Source: Prevotella sp.
GTDB taxonomy: Bacteria > Bacteroidota > Bacteroidia > Bacteroidales > Bacteroidaceae
Direction: 5' to 3'
Length of the DNA: 10,467 nt
NCBI GenBank assembly: GCA_017430675.1
Contig: JAFRMM010000004.1
Location: 1-10,467, forward strand
This document shows, in pieces, positions 1-6,437 of the stretch. Within the stretch, counting starts at the first letter, position 1; every line of letters starts with the position of its first letter. Under the pieces are notes generated by a model. The model was not told where the DNA came from. It searched no databases and saw only the letters and a program-made list of their open reading frames with translations. The position numbers and the translations under genes are program-made.

Positions 1-116
1 CTGATGCCAAGAAGGCTGCTGCTGACGAGGCTGCTGCCGCAGAGGCCGCTGACGAGGCTGAAGTACTCGAGGCTCTCGAGGCTCCCGCTGAGGCTGAGGT
101 TCCTGCAGAAGCATAA
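1..116 (+). CDS. rpsP: 3' end of an Ala/Glu-rich protein, probably 30S ribosomal protein S16
   Basis: Only the last 37 complete codons are present (the codon phase starts at base 3) and they end in TAA at 114-116. The peptide is low-complexity Ala, Glu and Asp with a few Lys, opening DAKKAAADEAAAAEAADEAE and closing with Pro-containing repeats (APAEAEVPAEA). Ribosomal protein S16 of Bacteroidetes carries a long C-terminal extension of exactly this composition, which is why I name rpsP. The conserved S16 core lies outside the window, and L17, S2 or another protein with an acidic Ala-rich tail cannot be excluded. GAGGCT/GAGGCC hexamers recur through the tail, so its length may vary between strains. 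A strong hairpin terminator follows 84 bases after the stop. Confidence 0.55.
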   Translation, partial: DAKKAAADEAAAAEAADEAEVLEALEAPAEAEVPAEA

Positions 117-200
117 CCACCAGAATCTTTTAAATCAAAACAATTAATATTAATAATTAATCACTGCTGTAAGGCATCATTATTTATTATTACAACAGCG

Positions 201-232
201 TCCCGAGGGTATCAGTCCTCGGGATTTTTATT
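201..232 (+). terminator. Rho-independent terminator of the upstream (rpsP-like) gene
   Basis: An 8-bp perfect stem (TCCCGAGG at 201-208 pairing with CCTCGGGA at 217-224) encloses an 8-base loop and is followed by a T-rich run (TTTTTATT, 225-232). It lies downstream of the plus-strand gene ending at 116 and has the classical intrinsic terminator shape. Confidence 0.85.
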
Positions 233-261
233 GTGAACAGGGGAGTTAGTGTTGTTGGCAT

Positions 262-302
262 AGAAAAGAACAGAGACCGCTGGACTCTCGTCCAACGGTC
301 TC
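262..302 (-). terminator. Rho-independent terminator of the 57-aa lipoprotein gene
   Basis: Read on the minus strand, GAGACCGTTGGAC (302-290) pairs with GTCCAGCGGTCTC (285-273) over 13 bp with a single G-T wobble. The GAGA tetraloop is of the stable GNRA type. The T-rich stretch TGTTCTTTTCT follows. The stem begins 24 bases after the stop codon of the minus-strand lipoprotein gene and faces the opposing rpsP terminator, so the two convergent units are insulated from each other. Confidence 0.85.
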
Positions 303-326
303 CCATTTCTCTCAATTGTTCGTTGA

Positions 327-500
327 TTACTCAGCAACAACTGAATCAGCAGCAACTGAATCAACAGCAACGCTGTCAATAACGCTATCAACAACCTCTG
401 CGATAGAATCGGTGTCAACAGGAGCCTGCTGAGCCTTATTTCCACAAGATGCAAAAGAGATAGCAGCAACTGCTACGAACATAAATACTAATTTCTTCAT
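327..500 (-). CDS. Small Asp-Ser-Val-repeat lipoprotein, 57 aa
   Basis: The minus-strand reading frame starts at ATG 500-498 and ends with TAA 329-327. It opens MKKLVFMFVAVAAISFASCG, a short basic N-terminus, a hydrophobic segment and a lipobox (FASC, Cys19), so it should be exported and lipid-anchored. The mature part is only 39 residues. After a short NKAQQAPVD linker it consists almost wholly of repeated Asp-Ser-Val/Ile units (DSIAEVVDSVIDSVAVDSV), giving an acidic, Ser- and Val-rich tail without enzymatic motifs. Its own TAnnTTTG promoter (553-560) and a 13-bp hairpin terminator support a real monocistronic gene despite its size. Small lipoproteins of this type are common in Bacteroidales, but I know of no assigned function. 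It may act as an envelope spacer or peptidoglycan/outer-membrane-associated peptide, but that is speculation. Confidence 0.85.
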   Translation of the reverse strand: MKKLVFMFVAVAAISFASCGNKAQQAPVDTDSIAEVVDSVIDSVAVDSVAADSVVAE

Positions 501-552
501 TTTCTAATGCTTTTTAAATCTGTAAAACAATCATTTGTTTATTAAAACGCTG

Positions 553-560
553 CAAAGTTA
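553..560 (-). promoter_or_regulatory. Bacteroidetes -7 element for the small lipoprotein
   Basis: On the minus strand the octamer TAACTTTG (560-553) matches the Bacteroidetes consensus TAnnTTTG and is followed by CAGCG. It lies 52 bases ahead of the lipoprotein ATG. No ideal -33 TTTG is seen: a TTG at 578-576 is 15 bases away, shorter than the usual 19-21. Long A-tracts on this strand just upstream (complement of the T runs at 585-612) could act as an UP-like element. Confidence 0.6.
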
Positions 561-728
561 CTCATATTTTTAATACAACGTATCATTTTTTTCGTTTTTT
601 TTTTGCCTTTTTTTGTAACTTTTTGATAAGGTATTGATAATCAATAAATTATGAAATGTTAAAAATGGTGCAATTTTGACACTTAACGGAAAAATGCAAA
701 AAAATAGTGAAAATCAGAAAAAAAATGC

Positions 729-736
729 TACCTTTG
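729..736 (+). promoter_or_regulatory. Bacteroidetes -7 element for mtaB
   Basis: TACCTTTG at 729-736 matches TAnnTTTG and lies 28 bases ahead of the mtaB ATG, implying a leader of roughly 20-25 bases. The DNA upstream (about 690-728) is A-rich. A clear -33 TTTG at standard spacing is not visible, so activity may rest on the -7 element and A-tracts. Confidence 0.6.
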
Positions 737-764
737 TGCCCGCAAACAGAAGCATTATTTATAT

Positions 765-2099
765 ATGATAGATACCTCTGCCTTCCAGGGAAAGACAGCA
801 GCATATTTTACGCTTGGCTGTAAACTGAATTTTTCTGAGACATCAACCTTTGGAAAGATGCTTCAGGAGATGGGCGTGCGGACAGCACAGAGGGGGGAAC
901 AGGCTGATATCTGTCTCATTAATACCTGTTCCGTGACAGAAGTGGCTGACCACAAGTGTCGTCAGGCTATCCACAGATTGGTTCGCCAGCATCCTGACGC
1001 CTTTGTAGTTGTGACCGGTTGCTATGCACAACTGGAAGCAGAAACCGTCAGTAGGATTGAGGGTGTGGATCTTGTATTGGGTTCAAATGAAAAGGCAAAC
1101 CTGATTCAGTATCTCTCCGAGGCATGGGCAGGGATGTCGGTAGGAAAATATCATACTGTGAAGACGAAGGACATCCGTTCATTTGCACCGAGTTGTTCAC
1201 GGGGGAACCGCACGCGCTACTTTCTGAAAGTGCAAGACGGGTGTGATTATTTCTGTACCTATTGTACGATACCATATGCCCGAGGTTTCTCCAGGAATCC
1301 GAGCATAGTCTCTCTAGTAACTCAGGCGGAGAAGGCTGCACGGGAGGGCGGCAAGGAGATTGTTCTGACTGGTGTGAATATCGGTGATTTCGGCAAGACG
1401 ACAGGGGAGAAGTTTATTGATTTGGTGAAGGCATTGGACGGAGTGAATGGTATCCGCCGCTATCGGATAAGTTCGTTGGAGCCAGACCTGCTGTCAGATG
1501 AGTTGATTGCGTTTTGTGCTGAAAGTCGGACGTTTATGCCCCATTTCCATATCCCGTTGCAGAGTGGCAGCGATATGGTGCTGAAACTGATGCGCCGCCA
1601 TTATGATGCACATCTGTTTGCAGAAAAGATCTATAAGATTAAGGAACTGATGCCTGATGCATTCATCGGTGTGGATGTGATGGTAGGCTGCCGCGGAGAA
1701 ACGCCTGAGTGTTTTGAAGAGACGTATGAGTTTCTCAATGGACTCGACATAACACAGTTACATGTGTTCCCATATTCTGAACGTCCTGGTACATCGGCAT
1801 TGCGTATTCCCTATGTGGTGAGCGACAAGGATAAGAAACTACGCTCGAAACGGTTGTTGGAACTGTCGGATAGGAAAACAACAGATTTCTATGTCCGTCA
1901 TATTGGACAGGAGGCAGAGGTGCTGTTTGAGAAGGCACCTCGTGGAAAGGCGATGCACGGTTTTACTCGCAACTATATCCGTGTTGAATTGTCACCGCAA
2001 GAGGCCGATCCCCAAATGGATAATCAACTTATTAAGGTGAGACTTGGTGAACTGACACACGACAGACAGTCACTGAGATGTTCAATTGAGAAAATGTAG
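765..2099 (+). CDS. mtaB: tRNA ms2t6A37 methylthiotransferase MtaB
   Basis: This is a 444-aa radical-SAM enzyme of the methylthiotransferase family, which converts t6A at position 37 of ANN-decoding tRNAs to ms2t6A. The N-terminal UPF0004 domain (about 10-120) shows the three cysteines that bind an auxiliary 4Fe-4S cluster: Cys19 (LGCKLN), Cys55 (NTCSVT) and Cys86 (GCYAQ). The radical-SAM core follows with CDYFCTYC (Cys160, Cys164, Cys167), then IPYARG and the conserved HIPLQSGSD segment. A TRAM-like RNA-binding region covers about 380-444. The LGCKLN form of the first motif points to the MtaB branch and not to MiaB or RimO. Length is normal for the family and all key residues are present. 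The ATG at 765 is well placed behind the promoter at 729. The stop is 33 bases ahead of the glycosyltransferase gene, so the two are probably cotranscribed. Confidence 0.93.
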   Translation: MIDTSAFQGKTAAYFTLGCKLNFSETSTFGKMLQEMGVRTAQRGEQADICLINTCSVTEVADHKCRQAIHRLVRQHPDAFVVVTGCYAQLEAETVSRIEGVDLVLGSNEKANLIQYLSEAWAGMSVGKYHTVKTKDIRSFAPSCSRGNRTRYFLKVQDGCDYFCTYCTIPYARGFSRNPSIVSLVTQAEKAAREGGKEIVLTGVNIGDFGKTTGEKFIDLVKALDGVNGIRRYRISSLEPDLLSDELIAFCAESRTFMPHFHIPLQSGSDMVLKLMRRHYDAHLFAEKIYKIKELMPDAFIGVDVMVGCRGETPECFEETYEFLNGLDITQLHVFPYSERPGTSALRIPYVVSDKDKKLRSKRLLELSDRKTTDFYVRHIGQEAEVLFEKAPRGKAMHGFTRNYIRVELSPQEADPQMDNQLIKVRLGELTHDRQSLRCSIEKM

Positions 2100-2132
2100 A
2101 TTACACTTTATAATATATTAAGGTACGCGCGT

Positions 2133-2828
2133 ATGGAGAAAGTGGCGATTGTCATTCTGAACTGGAACGGAGGAGAGATGCTCTGCAAATACCTGCCTAC
2201 AGTCTTGCAATACTCAAGGGACGAAGCGACGGTCTATGTTGCAGACAATGGTTCGACGGATGATTCGCTCGCAATGCTGCATGAGCACTTCCCCGAGGTG
2301 AAGGTGATAGAGTTGGAAAGAAATTGGGGTTTTGCCGAGGGCTACAATAAAGCCCTTGCACAGATTGAGGCGGAATTCTATCTGCTATTGAATTCAGACA
2401 TCGAGGTGACACACCATTGGCTGACTCCAATGGTGGAGTATCTGGATGTACATCCCGAGGTGGCGGCTTGCCAGCCAAAGTTACTTTCCGTCTTTGACAG
2501 GGATCTATTTGAATATGCGGGTGCGAGTGGGGGCTTTCTTGACAGGTTTGGCTATCCCTTCTGTCGAGGACGTATCTTTGACACTGTGGAGCGTGACAAT
2601 GGGCAATATGACTATCCAATAGAGATCCTATGGGCCTCGGGCGCAGCATTGATGATCCGTTCAGAGGATTATTGGAATGTGAGGGGATTCGATGGACGCT
2701 TTTTCGCTCATAACGAAGAGATCGACTTGTGTTGGAGACTCCGTATCCGAGACCGTAAGATTGTATGTATTCCTGAGAGTTATGTCTATCATGTGGGGGG
2801 GGGACGCTGCCAAAGTCAAATCCGATGA
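2133..2828 (+). CDS. Family 2 glycosyltransferase, N-terminal part (frame broken at a G9 tract)
   Basis: This is the catalytic part of a GT2 (GT-A fold) glycosyltransferase, of the rhamnosyltransferase-like group that extends cell-surface glycans at the cytoplasmic face. Visible motifs are NWNG (10-13), ADNGSTDD (37-44), RNWGFAEGYNKA (63-74), the metal-binding NSD (87-89), WASGAALMIR and the acidic EEIDLCWR (195-202). The frame reads normally up to Tyr219-His220-Val221. There it enters nine consecutive G (2795-2803), continues as GGGRCQSQIR and stops at 2826-2828. One extra G would instead read VGGGTLPKSNP and join the C-terminal frame ending at 3157, giving 341 aa, a usual length for this group. 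All catalytic motifs lie before the break, but the C-terminal helical part would be missing. The acceptor sugar cannot be told from sequence. The gene sits 33 bases behind mtaB. Confidence 0.85.
   Translation: MEKVAIVILNWNGGEMLCKYLPTVLQYSRDEATVYVADNGSTDDSLAMLHEHFPEVKVIELERNWGFAEGYNKALAQIEAEFYLLLNSDIEVTHHWLTPMVEYLDVHPEVAACQPKLLSVFDRDLFEYAGASGGFLDRFGYPFCRGRIFDTVERDNGQYDYPIEILWASGAALMIRSEDYWNVRGFDGRFFAHNEEIDLCWRLRIRDRKIVCIPESYVYHVGGGRCQSQIR
2795..2803 (+). repeat. Homopolymeric G9 tract inside the glycosyltransferase gene
   Basis: Nine consecutive G follow the sequence TATCATGT. The tract is exactly where the reading frame switches: with nine G the protein ends 8 codons after it, while with ten (or seven) the frame runs on to 3157. 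It is a potential slipped-strand hotspot, and also a typical place for sequencing or assembly error. Confidence 0.9.
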
Positions 2829-3157
2829 AGACGTTCCTGAACTTCCGTAATAATCTGACTATGCTCTACAAGTGTCTGCCTGACGAAGAATTAAAGTCGG
2901 TGATGCAGTGGCGCTGGTGGCTGGACTATCTGGCAGCATGGGAAATGCTGATTCTGAAACGGAATATTGGCGACTTCAAGGCGGTCTATCGTGCTAGGCG
3001 AGCCTTCAAGCGTTGGCGTAGGAACTTTGAGGAAGATCGCCGTGAGATACAGACTTCGTGTATGGGTAGAAGGATACCCGAGCGTGGAATGTTTTCCCTT
3101 CTTTGGCAGTATTATGTGAAAGGCCGTAAGACATTTAGTCAATTAGACATCGCCTGA
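2825..3157 (+). CDS. C-terminal fragment of the same GT2 glycosyltransferase
   Basis: These 110 codons are the displaced C-terminus of the preceding glycosyltransferase and not an independent enzyme. They open MKTFLNFRNNLTMLYKCLP, the segment that in this GT2 group follows the VGGGTLPKSNP stretch, and continue into an amphipathic, strongly basic region (RARRAFKRWRRNFEEDRR) typical of the membrane-proximal C-terminus of these enzymes. There is no catalytic motif. The ATG overlaps the stop of the upstream part as ATGA (2825-2828), so reinitiation could in principle produce this fragment, but the overlap probably arises only because Met happens to be encoded here. The homologous coding starts earlier, at about 2804 in this frame. 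The frame ends with TGA at 3155-3157, and a new promoter follows. Confidence 0.7.
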   Translation: MKTFLNFRNNLTMLYKCLPDEELKSVMQWRWWLDYLAAWEMLILKRNIGDFKAVYRARRAFKRWRRNFEEDRREIQTSCMGRRIPERGMFSLLWQYYVKGRKTFSQLDIA

Positions 3158-3234
3158 TTTTCTTTACGATTTTTACACAAAAAAGCCAGAATGTGCAGAT
3201 TTCTACACTATTTTTTAAACTTTTTAGGTTAAAA

Positions 3235-3266
3235 TTTGGTTTAAAAAATAATTTTTAGTATATTTG
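3235..3266 (+). promoter_or_regulatory. Bacteroidetes promoter (-33 TTTG, -7 TATATTTG) for gldB
   Basis: TTTG at 3235-3238 and TATATTTG at 3259-3266 are separated by 20 bases, matching the Bacteroidetes sigma factor consensus TTTG-N19-21-TAnnTTTG. Transcription would start at about 3272, leaving a leader of about 30-35 bases ahead of the gldB start. This is the best promoter in the window. It implies that gldB and the following peptidase gene form their own unit, separate from mtaB and the glycosyltransferase. Confidence 0.8.
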
Positions 3267-3302
3267 CACCTGCTTTTAACAAAAGTATAACAATTTCAGA
3301 GA

Positions 3303-4118
3303 TTGTCTGTGCGAAAGGTTTATTGTCTTTTATTGGCCATATTACTTGGTTGCATCAGTTGTGAATGGCAGTTCAAGTCCCCCGACGAGGAGGACGGGGC
3401 GATTGCCGTAGAACGCTATGACCGTATTCAGAGCCTTTATCTGACGACAGGCGATTTTTCAGCGTTGCAGCAGATGAATACCGTCTATCCGATGCAGACA
3501 CGTACGCTTATTGAGGACGTGCTGCGTATTGGGAAGGTGGATGACCAGGAAATAAGCAGTAAGTTCCTTCATTTCTATCAGGATTCGACGCTACAGACCC
3601 TGATAGGCGAAGCAGAGCAGCAATATGCCAATATGGATGATATCAACATTAAACTGACAGATGCCTTTTATTATCTCCACGAGATAATTCCCCATATGGA
3701 AAGACCTACAGTATATGCTCAGATTGGCTCTCTGGATCAGAGTATTATCGTTGGTAACAATACGATAGGTATCTGCCTTGATAAATACCTGGGATCTGAC
3801 TATCCATTGTATCAGCGTCCAGAATATGGCTATACAGCAGAACAACTTCAGATGATGACGCGCAAGTATATCGTTCCGGACTGCGTGTGCTTTTATCTGC
3901 TGGGTCTTTACCCAATGCCAATGGACAGACCCTTGTCACAGTTGGAGCGTGACATTCATATCGGTAGGATCCAATGGGTGGTGAACCGGGCGATGGGTGA
4001 AGAATTGTTCCGTACATTATATGTCAAAATGACCGATCGCTATATGAGGAGACATCAGAATACGACCGTTGATGAATTGTTAGGCAATGATAACTATTCT
4101 GTTTTTCATGAAAAGTAA
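3303..4118 (+). CDS. gldB: GldB-family lipoprotein (gliding motility-associated)
   Basis: The 271-aa lipoprotein precursor has a short basic N-terminus, a hydrophobic stretch (YCLLLAILLGCISC) and two candidate lipobox cysteines, Cys17 (LLGC) and Cys20 (CISC). The body resembles GldB: a helical N-terminal half, then YYLHEIIPHMERPTVYAQIG (123-142) and the signature IGICLDKYLGSDYPLY (155-170). In Flavobacterium johnsoniae GldB is needed for gliding, but homologues are widespread in non-gliding Bacteroidales, where the role is unknown. An envelope function linked to secretion or outer-membrane assembly is plausible. No ATG is available: an in-frame TAA lies at 3288-3290, so translation must start at TTG 3303 or GTG 3309. 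The GTG gives MRKVYC... and has AGAGA six bases ahead, so it may be the true start. The next gene begins 24 bases downstream, suggesting an operon. Confidence 0.8.
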   Translation: MSVRKVYCLLLAILLGCISCEWQFKSPDEEDGAIAVERYDRIQSLYLTTGDFSALQQMNTVYPMQTRTLIEDVLRIGKVDDQEISSKFLHFYQDSTLQTLIGEAEQQYANMDDINIKLTDAFYYLHEIIPHMERPTVYAQIGSLDQSIIVGNNTIGICLDKYLGSDYPLYQRPEYGYTAEQLQMMTRKYIVPDCVCFYLLGLYPMPMDRPLSQLERDIHIGRIQWVVNRAMGEELFRTLYVKMTDRYMRRHQNTTVDELLGNDNYSVFHEK

Positions 4119-4142
4119 AATCGTTTTTTAGAATAGCCAGAC

Positions 4143-6356
4143 ATGATGAAAATAAGATTATTGGTTCTTTCCGCACTGGTGTTATTGACCTTTTCTTCTT
4201 TAACAGGAGGTGAAAAACTGCGTCTCGAGGATATTACCCATGGTGCATTCCGTTCGGAAGCGATGCGTGCAGTCAGGCCAATGGCTGACGGGGAAACGTA
4301 TAGTCAGATCAGCGATGATGGAAAACGTGTGATAACCTACTCCTTTCGTACAGGCAAAGAGGTCGGTGTGCTCTTTGATGCAACGACTGCAAGAGGGGAG
4401 CAGATAGGCAATATTGATGGCTATATCATCAGTCCAGACGGTAAGCGGATGCTGATTCAGACCCAAACAAAGCCCATCTATCGACACTCTTTCACTGCTG
4501 TCTATTATTTATATGACATTCGTAACAACAAACTGGTGCCACTGAGCGATGGTGGTCCACAACAGACACCATTATTTTCGCCAGATGGCAATCTGGTTGC
4601 CTTCGTGCGTGAAAACAATATCTATTTAGTGAAACTGCTTTATGACAATGCCGAGAGTCAGATAACCAAGGATGGAAAATTCAATGAGGTCATCAATGGC
4701 ATCCCAGACTGGGTATATGAGGAAGAGTTCTCGACCAATACGTCGATGGTATTCTCTGCTGACTCTAGACAGATTATTTGGATACGTTACGATGAGAGTA
4801 GTGTGAAGCAGTATTCCATGCAGTTGTTCAAGGGCATGGCTCCAGAGCGCGACGAGTTCGCCGAGTACCCTGGTGAATATACCTATAAGTATCCTGTTCC
4901 TGGCCAGGTTAATTCTAAGGCGAGCGTTTTAAGTTATGATATCCAGTCGCATCAGACGCGTAAGATGGATCTGCCCCTAGATGCCGACGGTTATATCCCT
5001 CGTATCAAGTCCACCAGCGATCCTACGAAGATAGCGATCTTTACGATGAACCGTCATCAGGATGTGCTCCGTATCTATATGGCCAATCCGCTCTCTACGG
5101 TATGTCAGTTGGCTATTGAGGATAAGGTAGATAAATATATCAAGGAGGATGTCCTCTCTAACGTGAAGATAACCGACAAGCATATTCTCTTGCCCAGTGA
5201 GCGTGACGGTTATAACCATCTCTATCTCTATAATCTAAATGGCCAAATGCTTCGTCAGATTGTCAATGACAAATATGTGGTGAATGCCGTCTATGGTTAC
5301 GATGAACAGACGGGTGATACCTATTTCGCGGCTAATCCCAATGGGCCAATGGATCAGCAGGTAATGGTGGTCCATGCCAATGGAAAGACGGAGATACTCT
5401 CTCGTAGGGCTGGTGTCAATAATGCCATCTTCAGCAAGAACTTCAAATACTTTATCAATATCTGGAGTGATGCGGATCATCCTGCGCAATATTCCCTCTG
5501 CCAGAACAATGGCAAGGAACTGCTGACGCTCATCGATAACCAGACCTTGACTCAGAAACTTGCAGCCTATGATCTTGGAAAGAAGGAATTCTTCTCTTTT
5601 ACGACATCTGAGGGGGTACAGTTGAATGGCTGGATGGTGAAACCCTCTGATTTCAGTCCTTCGAAGAAATACCCGGTGATTATGTATCAGTACGGGGGAC
5701 CAGGAAGTCAGCAGGTGCTGAATCAGTGGGGCATTGGTATGAGTGGCAACGGTGCCATCTTGGAGCAATATCTGGCTCAGCAGGGTTATGTCTGCGTGTG
5801 TGTGGATAACCGCGGAACTGGTGGCCGTGGGGCTGACTTTGAAAAGTGTACCTATCTTCGTCTGGGCGAGTTGGAGGCCCGTGACCAGGTGGAAACAGCG
5901 CTTTGGCTTGGTCAGCAGACATTCGTTGATAAAGACCGGATCGGTATTTGGGGGTGGTCGTATGGCGGCTGGAATACTCTGATGTCCATGTCTGAGGGAA
6001 GACCTGTTTTCTGTGCAGGTGTGGCGATAGCCCCTCCCACCTGTTGGCGCTATTATGATACAATCTACACGGAACGCTATATGCGGACGCCGAAGGAAAA
6101 CCAGAAAGGATATGACGAGGTGAATCCGATATACCGGGCTTCCCAACTTCATGGTGCTCTTCTGATCTGTCATGGATTGGCTGATGACAATGTGCATTAT
6201 CAGAACACTGCCGAATATGTGGAGGCACTGGTGCAGGCAGATAAGGACTTCCGACAGTTGGTTTATACCAACCGTAACCATGGTATTTCTGGTGGCAACA
6301 CCCGTAACCATTTGTTCCGTCAGGTCATTGATCATTTCAAAACAAACATGAAATAG
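4143..6356 (+). CDS. Dipeptidyl peptidase IV (family S9B serine peptidase)
   Basis: This 737-aa secreted prolyl peptidase removes X-Pro or X-Ala dipeptides from peptide N-termini in the periplasm or at the cell surface. A Sec signal (MMKIRLLVLSALVLLTFSS) without lipobox Cys is followed by an eight-blade-type beta-propeller (about 40-480). This contains DWVYEEEF (189-196), whose Glu194-Glu195 correspond to the pair that grips the substrate amino terminus. The C-terminal alpha/beta-hydrolase domain has YQYGGPGSQ, VDNRGTGGRG and the catalytic triad Ser606 (GWSYGG), Asp681 (HGLADDNVH) and His713 (NRNHGI), with spacing like human DPP4. P. gingivalis prolyl tripeptidyl peptidase is a close relative sharing these motifs, so tripeptide release cannot be excluded. 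Length and all key residues are normal, so it should be active. The start could be either of two adjacent ATGs. It is 24 bases behind gldB, with no terminator hairpin after it. Confidence 0.93.
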   Translation: MMKIRLLVLSALVLLTFSSLTGGEKLRLEDITHGAFRSEAMRAVRPMADGETYSQISDDGKRVITYSFRTGKEVGVLFDATTARGEQIGNIDGYIISPDGKRMLIQTQTKPIYRHSFTAVYYLYDIRNNKLVPLSDGGPQQTPLFSPDGNLVAFVRENNIYLVKLLYDNAESQITKDGKFNEVINGIPDWVYEEEFSTNTSMVFSADSRQIIWIRYDESSVKQYSMQLFKGMAPERDEFAEYPGEYTYKYPVPGQVNSKASVLSYDIQSHQTRKMDLPLDADGYIPRIKSTSDPTKIAIFTMNRHQDVLRIYMANPLSTVCQLAIEDKVDKYIKEDVLSNVKITDKHILLPSERDGYNHLYLYNLNGQMLRQIVNDKYVVNAVYGYDEQTGDTYFAANPNGPMDQQVMVVHANGKTEILSRRAGVNNAIFSKNFKYFINIWSDADHPAQYSLCQNNGKELLTLIDNQTLTQKLAAYDLGKKEFFSFTTSEGVQLNGWMVKPSDFSPSKKYPVIMYQYGGPGSQQVLNQWGIGMSGNGAILEQYLAQQGYVCVCVDNRGTGGRGADFEKCTYLRLGELEARDQVETALWLGQQTFVDKDRIGIWGWSYGGWNTLMSMSEGRPVFCAGVAIAPPTCWRYYDTIYTERYMRTPKENQKGYDEVNPIYRASQLHGALLICHGLADDNVHYQNTAEYVEALVQADKDFRQLVYTNRNHGISGGNTRNHLFRQVIDHFKTNMK

Positions 6357-6410
6357 GGCAAAAAAAAACGAAATTATGGGCTTATGAGTATCTATTATCC
6401 AAAAAGTTTG

Positions 6411-6418
6411 TATCTTTG
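6411..6418 (+). promoter_or_regulatory. Bacteroidetes -7 element for the BACON lipoprotein pair
   Basis: TATCTTTG at 6411-6418, followed by CAGCCG, matches TAnnTTTG and ends 19 bases ahead of the ATG at 6438, giving a very short leader. No good TTTG is present 19-21 bases upstream; TTATG at 6382-6386 is the nearest candidate, with long spacing. A run of nine A (6360-6368) lies further upstream. The element suggests that the two lipoprotein genes are transcribed separately from the peptidase. Confidence 0.6.
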
Positions 6419-6437
6419 CAGCCGAATAATAGAGTAA

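Noticed and set aside
300..380. Short direct repeats that might suggest a CRISPR array or iterons
   Set aside because: The repeats are in phase with the codons of the DSV peptide, and there are no unique spacers of constant length.
212..469. Minus-strand open frame of 85 codons, very Leu-rich
   Set aside because: It overlaps the small lipoprotein in another frame and runs through both hairpin terminators. The Leu-rich sequence is a frame-shifted reading of the DSV repeats; the 57-aa frame has the lipobox and correct signals.
585..612. T-rich runs in the 501-764 intergenic region as a terminator
   Set aside because: No stem precedes them. They more likely serve as A-tracts upstream of the minus-strand promoter.
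3660..3720. Possible HExxH-like metalloprotease motif in GldB (HEIIPH)
   Set aside because: The spacing is H-E-I-I-P-H, one residue too long for HExxH, and no further metal ligand pattern is evident. It is part of the usual GldB region.
5680..6228. Second minus-strand frame (182 codons) in the peptidase gene
   Set aside because: It is a shadow frame in the most conserved hydrolase domain, with low-complexity His/Pro/Arg-rich composition typical of antisense reading.
5235..6335. Long minus-strand open frame (366 codons) opposite the peptidase gene
   Set aside because: It lies wholly inside the DPP-IV gene, whose catalytic motifs and triad spacing are intact. The antisense translation has no recognisable domain and no promoter or terminator of its own.
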